Part shown: one piece after another, positions 39,153 through 49,636 of the stretch
Position numbering within the stretch: position 1 is the first letter of the stretch
How the letters are laid out: every line of letters begins with the position of its first letter
Source: Taenia hydatigena
Taxonomy: Eukaryota > Platyhelminthes > Cestoda > Cyclophyllidea > Taeniidae
Reading direction: 5' to 3'
Length of the DNA stretch: 64,000 nt
Assembly (NCBI GenBank): GCA_036345935.2
Contig: JADWOT020001830.1
Location: forward strand, 62,001-126,000
Translations under genes and position numbers: made by a program
The notes under the pieces: generated by a model
Databases searched by the model: none
What the model was told of the DNA's origin: nothing
The model's input: the letters and a program-made list of their open reading frames with translations, nothing else

Positions 39153-42139
39153 CACAGGCTATTTTTACACTACAAATGTGCGTCTCGATGTTTTGTTGTG
39201 GTAGTCCTCATCCATGCCGAGTTGACAGGTTTTCGCACACGAGTCATCGCATTTATTACACAGTATTTTTCACGGTTTATTTGTCACTCGTTAGCCCTAT
39301 TTCTCATGCTTACGTTACTTTATGTACTGCCTCCAATGAATTGCAACGAATAACCTGAGCTTCTAGAGGTTCAAAGGCGATTCGAACGCCTCATAATTTG
39401 CTCAAACACCACGTGCTCAACTATACATCCAAGATCTATGCAATCAGAGCATAATAACATTAAAGTTGGCGCATTTGTAAAAGGCAGGCTATCATAACAA
39501 AAATTGCTGACCGAAGACAAATAACTCTCAGTTACTTGGTTATTTTATGGCAAAATGTGGGCGAATGAAAGTAAGACAAGTCTTCTAACATCCCGCCTTC
39601 ATGTTTTGGTAGCTTTCATGTTAACAGCTTATGTATAACGGTTCTCCACGCACAATCTACGCTCTAAAGCAGAATAATGACTGCTCACTTACAAAATTAT
39701 AACGATATAACCAAATCGTTTACAAAAAAATTCATTAAAGGCAGGTTGAAGTGCCTAAAGCAAAATCAAGGCTACGTTTTGAAGCAGAAGACTGCCACCC
39801 GCACCACTAAGTTCCCTGATAAATTAGGGAGTCGTGAAGGGTCGCAGTGTCATTCAAACCCAAAGCGGTGCTCGAAAGGCACCAGCCGTGATTACTGTAC
39901 GTAATTTTAAGCATTTCGCAGGAAACATGGAAAACCCTTATACGTTATTGCTGTGCTGCAACACCTCAGGCCGTGAAATCAGAGGCACAAAGACCAGTAG
40001 ATTCGGTGGCAAAATCCTCAGTGATTGCCTCATCAACTTGGTCCATAAGTTAGCGCATTTGTACCTCCTGTAGATCCCTCATGTGTATCAAGCGTGATTT
40101 CTACTAGGCACCTGTGAGTAGGGTGTTAGATTTACTGTACCTTAAGCTTTCTTCGAGATCATGTGGTGCGGATGCTTCTTGATCAAGCGCTATGGGAGAC
40201 TTTAATTAATTTGCCGCCAAATTATGCTACGCTATGTCCTCTTTTGGCCACCACTGTAACATTTTGCATTTCCCTTGCGCTTAGTGCCGTCTGTGGCTTG
40301 AGTATTCGAGCACAGAAATCAGACTTTTAAATGCAGCTCCTCTTAACAAAACGCAAAAGCACGAGGTAGGCGCTCATTGTCCATTCCTAAAACGACATCA
40401 GTTGATTTAAATTTTGTACTTTGAAATGTATATGAATGTTGTGCACGTGTAAATATAGCTTCAAAATTCAGTGGAAATTGACAAGTGCTCTAAAGCCTTG
40501 CATTGCATTGTTGCGCTTTAGACCTCAGGCAAATTAAGTCGAAGTGCTGCCTACTAAACTATTTTGTCCAATCCTTTCTGCCAGCAACAATCTAGAGTGA
40601 AATCACTACCGCATCTTCTACTCTTCTAGCCACGCCTATTTGGTGGGAGATTAGGCCTTATTTGTTGTCTTTTGAGGCACCATAGGTGAATCCTTCCCGT
40701 TCAGGATTTCGTAAGGCATTCCAATGTGTGAGGCTATCAGCTAGTAGAGTGACACATGATCTGGGACTGAATCCTAAAATTTATGCTAGTTTTCTTCAGA
40801 TCCTTTAAATGCATGGTTGGTTGGTTGGTTATTTGCTAAAGCACGCTGCGGCTGTCAATCGCAGGTTGCGCATTTCATCTCTTATAGCAATTTAATTAAA
40901 AACCAGATTAAGCATCAAACTCATGAATTAGGAGAATTCTTGCATGGGCAAATACAGGCAAACAGGAAGCAGCTAGTACCATTATCAAAATATAATCGAA
41001 TTGACCTATATTTCATTGTACTAACTAAACGTATCATCGCGATTCTTCTGCTCCTTATGATCTCTTGTGTGTTCAGCATCGCCGGCGTTTCATCAGCCCT
41101 GCATCACGATGTTCTCTTGGCGTACATTCGGGTAAGCCTAACCCAGATGATTTCTTTGGCAATCGTAACTTTACTCTCTCCTTTGAGCACTTCCACCGAA
41201 ACGGTCACTAAGCGTAGTTGGTACCGTTTGACGGATTAAACAAAAATAATTTCTGAAGTCTGTACAGTCCATAACAAAACCATTGTAGAACATAAGTGAT
41301 ACCGGGCGGTGTCCTGACACAAGATTACTGTGCGTGATTTAATTAATTCTGCTATCGGTCTAATCTCTCTGCAGCTCTTCAAGAAGCAGGTAGACAGTAC
41401 GACGTGTCTTCTCTGTGGTAAGCAACGTGTTCAACTCGCAAGCCGGCGCAATATTTGGCACTGCAGCAGCATGCTCGAGTGTGTAGAATGTTGCATCGAT
41501 GCCTGGTGTGACCACATGTAACCTTTAGTGATTATGACATGGTAACTTTTCCGACACAATAAACGCTAAATGCTAAATGGTGAGTCGATTGAATGGAGCC
41601 TATAGCTGACTATATGAACGGCCCCTGCAGTAAAATGTTCCACTGCCTGCAGGCACTCACGTTCAATGCATAATTAAGGCTGCTACGTGTAAAGAAAAGG
41701 CAACGAGTATTGTCGGCCTTGGCAAATTCGAAATTAAGGTGGATCACTAAATCTGTTCTAGTGCTGAACGGCTGTGCCAAATAACTAACCGAGTCCCTTC
41801 AGCTATAAATAAGAAAGGAATACAGCCCATGTAAGCTGGCAAGCCAAAGTTATGTAAAATTGTAAATTGCTAGATTTACTAGCTTCATTTTTATGCTGGA
41901 AGACACTATCTGGAGTCTACTAAGCTTAGTTAATGAAAGGACACGAAAAAGGGTTTTGAGAAGATTTTCAGCAGAGTGTTCCTCTTTCATATAAGATGCA
42001 TAAACCTCCTGTGTGACGATTTGACTGTGTATTCACTTCGCACCAAGGAGTTAAACGGGTGTCTTTCTTATTGACAGCACATTCTGATGATCAAGTTTGG
42101 CATTATTTACAAACAGTTCTCACTCCATTCGTTTGACAG
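39153..42139. other. No firm gene; weak exon-like pieces
   Basis: Between 40986 and 41131 a frame encodes a hydrophobic segment (RIIAILLLLMISCVFSIAG) ending at a plausible donor (CGG before GTAAGC). Near 41374 a pyrimidine-rich acceptor (TCTCTCTGCAG) and a donor (CAG before GTAGAC) enclose only 15 nt. A GGTT run lies at 40816. These could be exons of the gene contributing 42140-42308, but the splice phases do not all agree. Confidence 0.3.
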
Positions 42140-42308
42140 GATCAAGGAGGAATGCGAGAACAGACCAGCCACGCCGCTGTTGTACGGCTGCCAGACACAC
42201 GGTGCAGACCGTGCCTACACGGATGGGACATCAAGAAGCCTACTACTAATCGGCTTTACTATGATGGCATGCGTGATACCAATCGTCATCATCTTCCTCA
42301 AAGCAGAG
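42140..42308 (+). CDS. Candidate internal exon with a membrane segment
   Basis: The 169-nt stretch lies between TTCGTTTGACAG and GTATGT, both good splice borders. In one frame it reads EECENRPATPLLYGC and later SLLLIGFTMMACVIPIVIIF, a typical transmembrane helix flanked by charged residues. A second frame is also open throughout (PDTRCRPCLHGWDIKK), so the true frame is uncertain; I prefer the hydrophobic one. A Cys-rich loop followed by a final helix recalls tetraspanin-like proteins, but the diagnostic CCG motif is absent. Confidence 0.35.
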
Positions 42309-44924
42309 GTATGTTCATTTCTGCATTTTTTCAGGGTTATTTGGCTCCAGTACCAGATCAGTTGACACCCTACCATGCAACACAATGTAGCTACAACTCA
42401 ATCAGTGGCAGCACAGACGATCGTTATCTTTTCATCTTATGACTTAAACAATAGTTCATGCAACTAACGCTGAATGAGTGATTCTATCAGGTGGGTTGAG
42501 TCTTTACATGCAAAGGTGGACAGTTGGACAGGTGTGGCAAAGTAGAGCACAAATGACATGAACTTTTAATGCGGTAATCGTCCAAATATACTTAACGGAT
42601 TGATTTGAGCGCAATTAGATTGGCCGTGCTTGGATGCACCTCACTCTCGCCTAATCTTTTAGCTGAGGTAGTGTTGACGATTCCACACGAAGGCCCGTCC
42701 TCTCCTAAATTCTATTCTATTTAGAACTTTGAGTCGCACGCAGTTCTTGCGTTTATAGTGCAAGCATGCGTGCGTATTGAATCCAGTAAGTGAGACACTA
42801 TTTGCAATGCTTTGACTAGTTTTGCTGTGCCTTTTAATTCATCTTGGTCTTCCCTACTTGTTTGTGTGGAGGCACCAAATGTGTGTATTGCTAATGCGGT
42901 TCATCGTTTGTGCTACCATTTTCGAAATGCTAATCGTCTTCCTCTTCCAATAAATATATTCATTTTATAACGTTCCTCGAGAACATTAAGGATAGGCTTG
43001 TTAATTTTTGCTTGTTAAAAATTAACTACAGTCGTGTTTGCTTTAATTATTTGTGCCAGTAAAATAGTTACATCTGCCATTGGTGGAAGAGAAATATAGT
43101 GCTAAGTTATGAGTAAATTGTTCTTCATTAAATTCCTTTAAATTCCTTGCAGATTGAATGAGTAGCTGACCAACTGTCCATCAAATCAACTGTTTGGCTA
43201 AAAGTAAAGTTTGGACAACGACGACACTTAATGGCAGTTGCACTAGCTCCATGCATTTTAGGCTGGAATACCCTTCGCCTGAGTATTTTACTACAGTGCA
43301 GGATCATACATTATAGTATAAGCCGTCATAGCCTCTCCTTTACAATAGTCACCACAAAACTTCGTCGTGAGGCGGTTGTCGTATGAGTTTCTATGCCATC
43401 TACACAGCTAAGACCCAGGCAAACATCTACATTTATCTACACATACAACCCAACTGGTAGTGTGCAATGAATTCGTTTGGCTGCAAGTTGACCATAAACA
43501 ATGTTAATGTTTCACTTTCCCTCGCCCCACTTTTGAGCATTCTGATTTACCTTGGCTTTATAATGATTGTAAGTAAACTTGAGTTTAGTCATGAAGGCTT
43601 AGCGATAGTTCCAGAGGTATCGCTGATTTCTTACAGTGTTGGCTGCCTCTCTATTTGCTGAAGATTTTAATTCAGGTAATGACAATCGCATTTCTTTGGC
43701 ATTAAAATAAAAAAACTACTATTACGATTCAAATAAAAGCAAATGGAATCTATGCGATTGGAAGGAAATGGAGCAGAATAGTTAACAAAAAGAACTACAC
43801 AAGACTAGCAGAGAGGAAAGCAGAACAGATAATCAGAAAGTCAAAACGGGAGCGAAATAAGGGTAGTGGAGAATCTATTGACAGTGAATAGGTACTTTCG
43901 TCTGCAGTTTAAAAAAATTTGCCATCAAAGTAAGACCGCTTTAAGCTCGATGCGCATGTTTTTGAAAAACTTTCTACCTTTGCCTGCGTTTTGTGTTGCG
44001 AACTACTCCAGTATACTTAACCAAGGCTTACCTTCCAAAAGACAAATTTCCTATTCTATGCTCTGTCTACGCCATTTGTGGGATGCCTTAGCCTCAGCAT
44101 TCTCTGAGGTCGTCCTTCAAAAGCCGCACTTTTAATTGGCTACTTCGTTACTGCAGCGGTGTCACTCACTCTCTGGTTTGTGCCTAATAACGCGTCACCT
44201 TTGGGTATATTCTAGACTCCCTATACTTTACTTGAAATATGAGCTAAGAGAATAGCGGTTCTGGCTCAAATACCACCTTATTCTACCATAATTAATATGG
44301 ACATGCGCATTCTCTCGCCATCTACCTTTCGTCACATTTTCCACTACCCAGCTCTTTGTCCATCTTGCCTTGTAATCTACTCACAACCGGTCTTCTACTT
44401 ATCAACCACCTGTGCCACCACCTTATTCGACTGCCTGTAATCCACCAGCCTCCCAATCTGTTGTTTAAAGACGTCAAAAAGCTAGAAGAGACAAAAAAAT
44501 CAGAAAGTCTGTGGTAGCTATGCCACCGCCCTTCCTCCTCTCCTAATTCATCCTCTATCAGCCTTTTTGCACTGCCTTATTCACATCCAGCTTTGTCACA
44601 ACAGGAGTTTAAGCGCAATTCTTACGTCAAGGCATAACTATGTGTTACGTCTTGAGGTGTGCCGCGAAAGAGGAACACTTAATTATCACAAAGCTGGTTC
44701 CAACATTCTTCTTTTTGGCATGTAACCGAGAGCATGGGTAAATGAGTGAATTTTATGGGTATGTGAAAATTTGAGTGTGCTACTCGTAAAATTCGAATTC
44801 CATCCATCAAGTCAATTTCCCCCATATTTTACTTAGTCTAACAGCTAGATGGGAGGGCAAGTAAATCATTTCGGGAACAGATAGGAGCAAGAGGAAAAGA
44901 AACAAGGCATGCTACGCCACAGCA
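42309..44924. other. No supported gene
   Basis: An ORF at 43467-43661 has a hydrophobic stretch but no splice support or motif. 44280-44600 is rich in CCACC/CTTCC pyrimidine blocks that resemble the repeat at 44925-45445 loosely. Confidence 0.4.
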
Positions 44925-45115
44925 ATATACGGAGTCATCCATTCCTACCATCTATTTTTAATTCCTACGGCTTCTTATCACTTTACCCCTGTCCTAGTCA
45001 TTCTTTTATCGCTTTCAGCTGAGTACTCATGTTACTTCGCTCCTACCGAATAGATGCGTGCACCGCCACTGTAAATCGCAATGCAAAGCAACAGTTCCTA
45101 CCAGAATAGATTGTG
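44925..45115 (+). repeat. Direct duplication, copy 1
   Basis: The core AGCTGAGTACTCATGTTAC, then CTCCTACCGAA, CACCGCCACTGTAAATCGC and AATGCAAAGCAACAGTTCCT, recurs about 345 bp downstream with scattered changes. It is pyrimidine-rich in its left half. Confidence 0.7.
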
Positions 45116-45234
45116 GTTGTGAAATAGAATCGCACCTGTGTTATCTCAATATAAATCCAGTGGGTTTAGCGACCGACTCCTTAATTTTGCAGTGTCTCTT
45201 TGCCTTAAATGTTGACGCGTCGAAGAATCGTGCA

Positions 45235-45445
45235 TAATCTCCATACATTGTCCATTTTCAAACCTTTTTTCTACTCGCTGAACCTCCCTACTTCCACACT
45301 TACCACATTTCACGTCTTTCCCTCCATCTCAATCATCGCTTTGTGCCTTTTAGCTGAACATTAATGTAACTTTGCACCTACCGAAGAGCCGAATGGGTCA
45401 CTACTGTGAATCGCAATGCAAGACAACAATTCCTCCAAGCATCAT
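45235..45445 (+). repeat. Direct duplication, copy 2
   Basis: Partner of 44925-45115. Matching blocks are AGCTGAACATTAATGTAAC, CACCTACCGAA, CACTACTGTGAATCGC and AATGCAAGACAACAATTCCT. It lies about 100 bp beyond the stop codon of the minus-strand zinc-finger gene, so it may be in or near that gene's 3' UTR. Confidence 0.7.
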
Positions 45446-45546
45446 CACACTAAAGTATTGCAAAATCGTAGTTAAAATGGCCAGTACAAAAAGCATTTGT
45501 TATATGTATATTCATGTTGGCACCTAAATGCATTTTCCTTTTGATA

Positions 45547-46746
45547 TTATCTGGTGGGATCTGAGGCATCCTCCTCCTCCTCATCTGCGTAGGGACTGAG
45601 TGCGGCACGCATGAGGCGAACACGCAGCCGGTCAGTGATGTCCCGTTCAGTTGGGTGCTGTTGTTCTGTGTGTGATAGCAAGACATCCAACCGGTCAAAA
45701 TTGGATCCGCAAACAGTGCAGCGATACTCTATTCTGCGCCTTTTTTCAGGAGGACACCCTGAGGAGGCTCTAGGCCCTCAGGACTTCTCAGTTTTCTCAT
45801 AAATTCCTGAATCGATGCTGGCAGCTCAAATATATCTTATGTAAAAAGGGATGTATAAGGCATTATTAATTAGCAATAGTGGTAGAGCAGAAAAATACTG
45901 ACTGCAATCAAACCTTACCACCGTGCGTCTTTCTGTAGCGCACCATTTCCGTAAGCGTTTCGCAACCCTCGAAGCATTGTACACAGAAGTAGAACTTGCA
46001 ATTACTGTGACACAGAACGTGTTCGTGCATTCCTTCCAAGTCGTCATGCTCTTCACCACACTCAGTACATTTGTATTTACTATCAGCCTTCTTTTCGCCT
46101 TCCGCAACAAAATAAAGCAAGAAACCAAACGAATTACGTAAAATGGGAAAGTAATCTCAGACGAGTAGAACGGTGCACTAGCACATACAGTTCCTTAAAA
46201 TGGGCATCAAATTTCCATAGCTTTATGCCACAGCTGCATATAGAGCAAATCCATGAGGCATCCTAACTGCTTCGGTCGATCAGGTATTAGGAAATTGTCG
46301 ACGACATTCCCATCGAAGCTATAAGTTAGTCGCGGGTCATTGTTCTTGATCATCTTCTAACATAAATACGTAATTGTGTAGGTTAGAAAACATCCAACAA
46401 TGTTGAGGGACGTGCGATAAGTGAAAAATCATGCCCTTACTTTCATCTCCTCAAGGAAATTACTTTCGTCTTCTTGGTTGGTCATGAGTGCCTGGATTAG
46501 CCTCCTTTCGTCGTTCATCTCCTCTTTGGAACTTTCGCTCGGGGCATCTGGGGTCACGTTTTCCTGCTTTAGCAGTTCCTCTGCGCCTTTAAAATTACGA
46601 AAAGCCTTTGTACAAACCGCTAAGCTTCTCTCGCTAGGCACGGCTGTACTTCCTACTGCCTTACCTTCTGTCTTCTTTGCATCCTGACCTTGGCTCATTT
46701 CTTTTGAACTTTGGTGACCTGACATCAGTTGCCACCTTCGTAGCAT
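45547..46746 (-). CDS. Multi-exon C2H2 zinc-finger protein
   Basis: Proposed minus-strand exons: 46746-46441, 46356-46185, 46098-45919, 45758-45547. Exon 1 encodes a charged, low-complexity N-terminus ending FLEEMK before GTAAGG. Exon 3 holds a canonical finger (CTEC, 12 residues, H-x3-H) and a second whose first His is Tyr (CVQC, 12 residues, Y-x3-H); it ends at G before GTAAGG. Exon 4 starts after CCTCAG and joins in phase to a third finger (YRCTVCGSNF, H-x4-H), then an acidic tail (DEEEEDASD) and TAA. Exon 2 is less certain: one frame reads NNDPRLTYSFDG and PDRPKQ, then shifts to a finger-like WICSICSCGIKLWKFDAH, so there is either a tiny intron, a late acceptor at about 46252, or a frameshift. 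The product is probably a nuclear nucleic-acid-binding protein. I do not recognise the ortholog. Confidence 0.7.
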
Positions 46747-49523
46747 CGATCTTGTAAGCCGATCTCACTCGTGAGACCTGAATTCGTTTCTTTCAGAATG
46801 ATGCATTGCTTACTTTGCGTGAAGAAAATCATCTGTGCATTTCAAGAACTAATGCACCAAGATCGAGCACCCAAAATGTTTCTAAAACTTACCAATTGAA
46901 AGCTAAATGGACCGGAGTTGAAGCATTATTAAGATTATTAGGCATCGCCGATAAGCGATGGAAGCATAATAACGACCTTGTGTAAAATGGAACACTTAAA
47001 TTTCCATGGTTTCGCACTTTAAGATAAATATTAAATTTTTACACAGATGCATTACTTTTATGCATATTATGATTTTATGACATGCCCGCTAGGGAGTGAG
47101 TGTTGCTTTGAGTTATTTCTAAGCTTAATACTTGTTTTGTGATGTTTGTTGGATGTCGTGACGATAGTTTAATTTAATTTTCCGAGATCGCTCCGCACCA
47201 TGTTTTGCAAGTAAGACTCCCACTTATTCGAATAATCAATGACTAAGGTATAAGTAGATGATGTAAAAGTGTTTACAAACCCATAGCGCTTTCTCTCTTA
47301 GTTCTTCTCAATGAGTCCTACTCTCCGCGGCTAATTTTTTGACGCTCTCATGCGTCATACTCCTTACCAAACCCTCCCAATCAGACAATAGAACTTGCAG
47401 GTAGATTATGATTGTAGTAGTGGTCACTGTGAGGTAAAGGTCAATTTAACACCATGGTGGAGGATACTGTCCAATCTAATCTCCAACCCTCTCCACCCAT
47501 TGACCACTCATCCCATACGCGCGTACCCAATACCGGAATTAATCGCACCCATTAATGACAAAGGGCGAATGTAACAGGAAATGGCAGAAGGTTCCAGTTC
47601 TGAATTCATTGACCACAACCAAGTGTTTATACTTCGCGGTGACACCGATGGCATTGTTTTATTGGCTGCATGGTTGACCTGACCGATCATGTAGATGCAG
47701 GACTGGTGAAACCAATGACAAACGACTAACTAATTACTGGTCGCGAAAAGTTTAATATGAGAATGGGAGCTTTTAGTAGTTTCGCAAAGAACGTACTGAA
47801 AATGATAAAAAGGCAACTTATTTATTCCCCGAAGCTTTGTTGAGTGTGAGTAGTGAGTGCGCGGCTAATTGACACTGTTACGTCTATCCACATGTGTGCG
47901 GCTTTTCCAAAGTAGAAATGGGTTATCTGCAATGGGCCATTTCTGAATTGTGTCACTCTTACAATTGACATCGCGTTAGTGAACAACTCTGCAAGCTGCT
48001 GATAACTGGCATACGTCAGGCTCAAGTCGTCAGCCCTCATCAGACCGTCCACTTTGAAAGTTTAATGGGAACACTGAGGTCAGTGAGATGCGACTATATG
48101 ATAAGCGCTGCAGGTGGTAAACTCAGCACCAATGCGTAAATTATGTACGACCTAGTAAAGAAGTCACTTTTCCTGGAGGTTTCTTAAACACAACATTGCT
48201 TAACTTCTGAACTAGCTTCCTCCAGACGCAGTGCTTAAGACCGCTTTTAGCGCCGGAACCAACACAACCTCCGCTAATCGATCACAAAATGTTGACGGTC
48301 ATGCCAGCCTACAATTCAAGCACGGTATAGTCGCATTCTAGCTTGACGTCTAGCAACGGGTTGATAGCTACTTCTAAGTCGTTCAAAGACAGTCGTTATG
48401 AATGAGACACCTCTCGTCTCATATATAATGATAGTTACTGGTGTTAGGAAAAACGTAAAAATTAGTCTACTAATCTGCACCCAACACTTGATGGCAGGCT
48501 TTTTTATAAGAATAATAAGGTTTGCAGCTTAAAAAATGCAACAAAGCAAGTTATCTTACGAGCATATGCCTTCTATCTGCTAGTAAAATGTTTCAACTTT
48601 CCCAACCTGGTCAATTTTGGCATTCTCTGTCCAGACAGATATCAGGATATTACCCAGTTAGGGAATCACAATAAAAGCTCATGCCTTTTACAAACCTAGG
48701 TAAGCTCAGCAATGCTCCAGGAATGAAATAATAATGACTGTGCAACCCAGATTTGTTCTCTGATGAGTTCAAACTGTAGACGCTGAGTCGATTTTCCGCC
48801 CTAGGATACTACTCTCTTCAAAACATGGAATCGAACAGCAGCTGTTACGAAATGTGAGCTGTGGCAATAATAAAATTCTACAAAGGCGTTCCCGTACTAA
48901 ATACACTAGAAAAGGCTTTTAAATTAATGTTATGTAAAGAGGAGAGTAAAAGCGAGAAAAGGAGAAGCAGTAAGACAAAGAATGAATTTAAGTTCTGTGG
49001 AGCATCGGTAAAATCGAAAGGAATTGCAGGTGGCGATAAGTGTCATGAGAAGGAATGCGAATTTGGAGAGTTGAAGTGATAAAGTGAGGAAGTGCCGAGG
49101 CAGAAGCAAGGACCAATGGGTGGGAAGAGACGCCTTCCCGTAAACCATACTGAGAGGTTGGCTGCAAATGCAACAACATGGTTGCTGATTTGTGCTAGAG
49201 GGAAACACGATGTGCCATACCCTGTGGGTGCAAACTTACTGAACCACCGCATCTGATGAAACACTCATTCTTGACACGGATCTAAGTCCTGGTTGACCGA
49301 TGCTCTCATCCCATTCAACCCCTCATTTAAGGGTAAGGTCCATTACTAGGTTAGTAAGCAACACATGATCCGGGTGATAATGACCGCGTATTTTGTAGTT
49401 TGGATGTGTTTGAGTTGTCAAACTCGTCATCTTTGTGTTAAGAGTCTCATTTTCAGCCAAAGTCCGTTACATCGTGGGACAGTCGACTTTCTGTACCCAG
49501 TTTAAGCTTTTTAGTGTCATCAG
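46747..49523. other. No supported gene; presumed 5' flank of the zinc-finger gene
   Basis: An in-frame TGA lies 18 bases before the proposed ATG at 46746, which fixes the start or implies an upstream splice. No clear TATA box is seen on the minus strand. ORFs at 48861-49264 occur on both strands and have no motif. Confidence 0.4.
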
Positions 49524-49636
49524 ATGACCTTACGGAATACCTGGCAGCATCTTCACGATCGGATCAACTTACTTTAAAGAGACGTCTGATGTCTTCGCTT
49601 TTGCTGTCGCTGTCACCAACAGCATTCTGGAAGCAG
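49524..49636 (+). CDS. Candidate internal exon, unrecognised
   Basis: The 113-nt stretch lies between GTGTCATCAG and GTAGAA. Its open frame reads DDLTEYLAASSRSDQLTLKR, then a hydrophobic LMSSLLLSLSPTAF and WKQ. The composition suits coding sequence, but the acceptor lacks a long pyrimidine tract and no partner exon is placed. It is weakly supported. Confidence 0.25.

Noticed and set aside
39677..40073. Overlapping ORFs with a Cys-containing segment (QCHSNPKRCSKGTSRDYC), first thought of as a Wnt-like tail
   Set aside because: Spacing and flanking residues do not match Wnt or another Cys-rich family, and both frames overlap without splice support.
41374..41388. 15-nt micro-exon between TCTCTCTGCAG and GTAGAC
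   Set aside because: It is in phase with the upstream piece but not with the exon at 42140 in its preferred frame. Without cDNA it is indistinguishable from chance.
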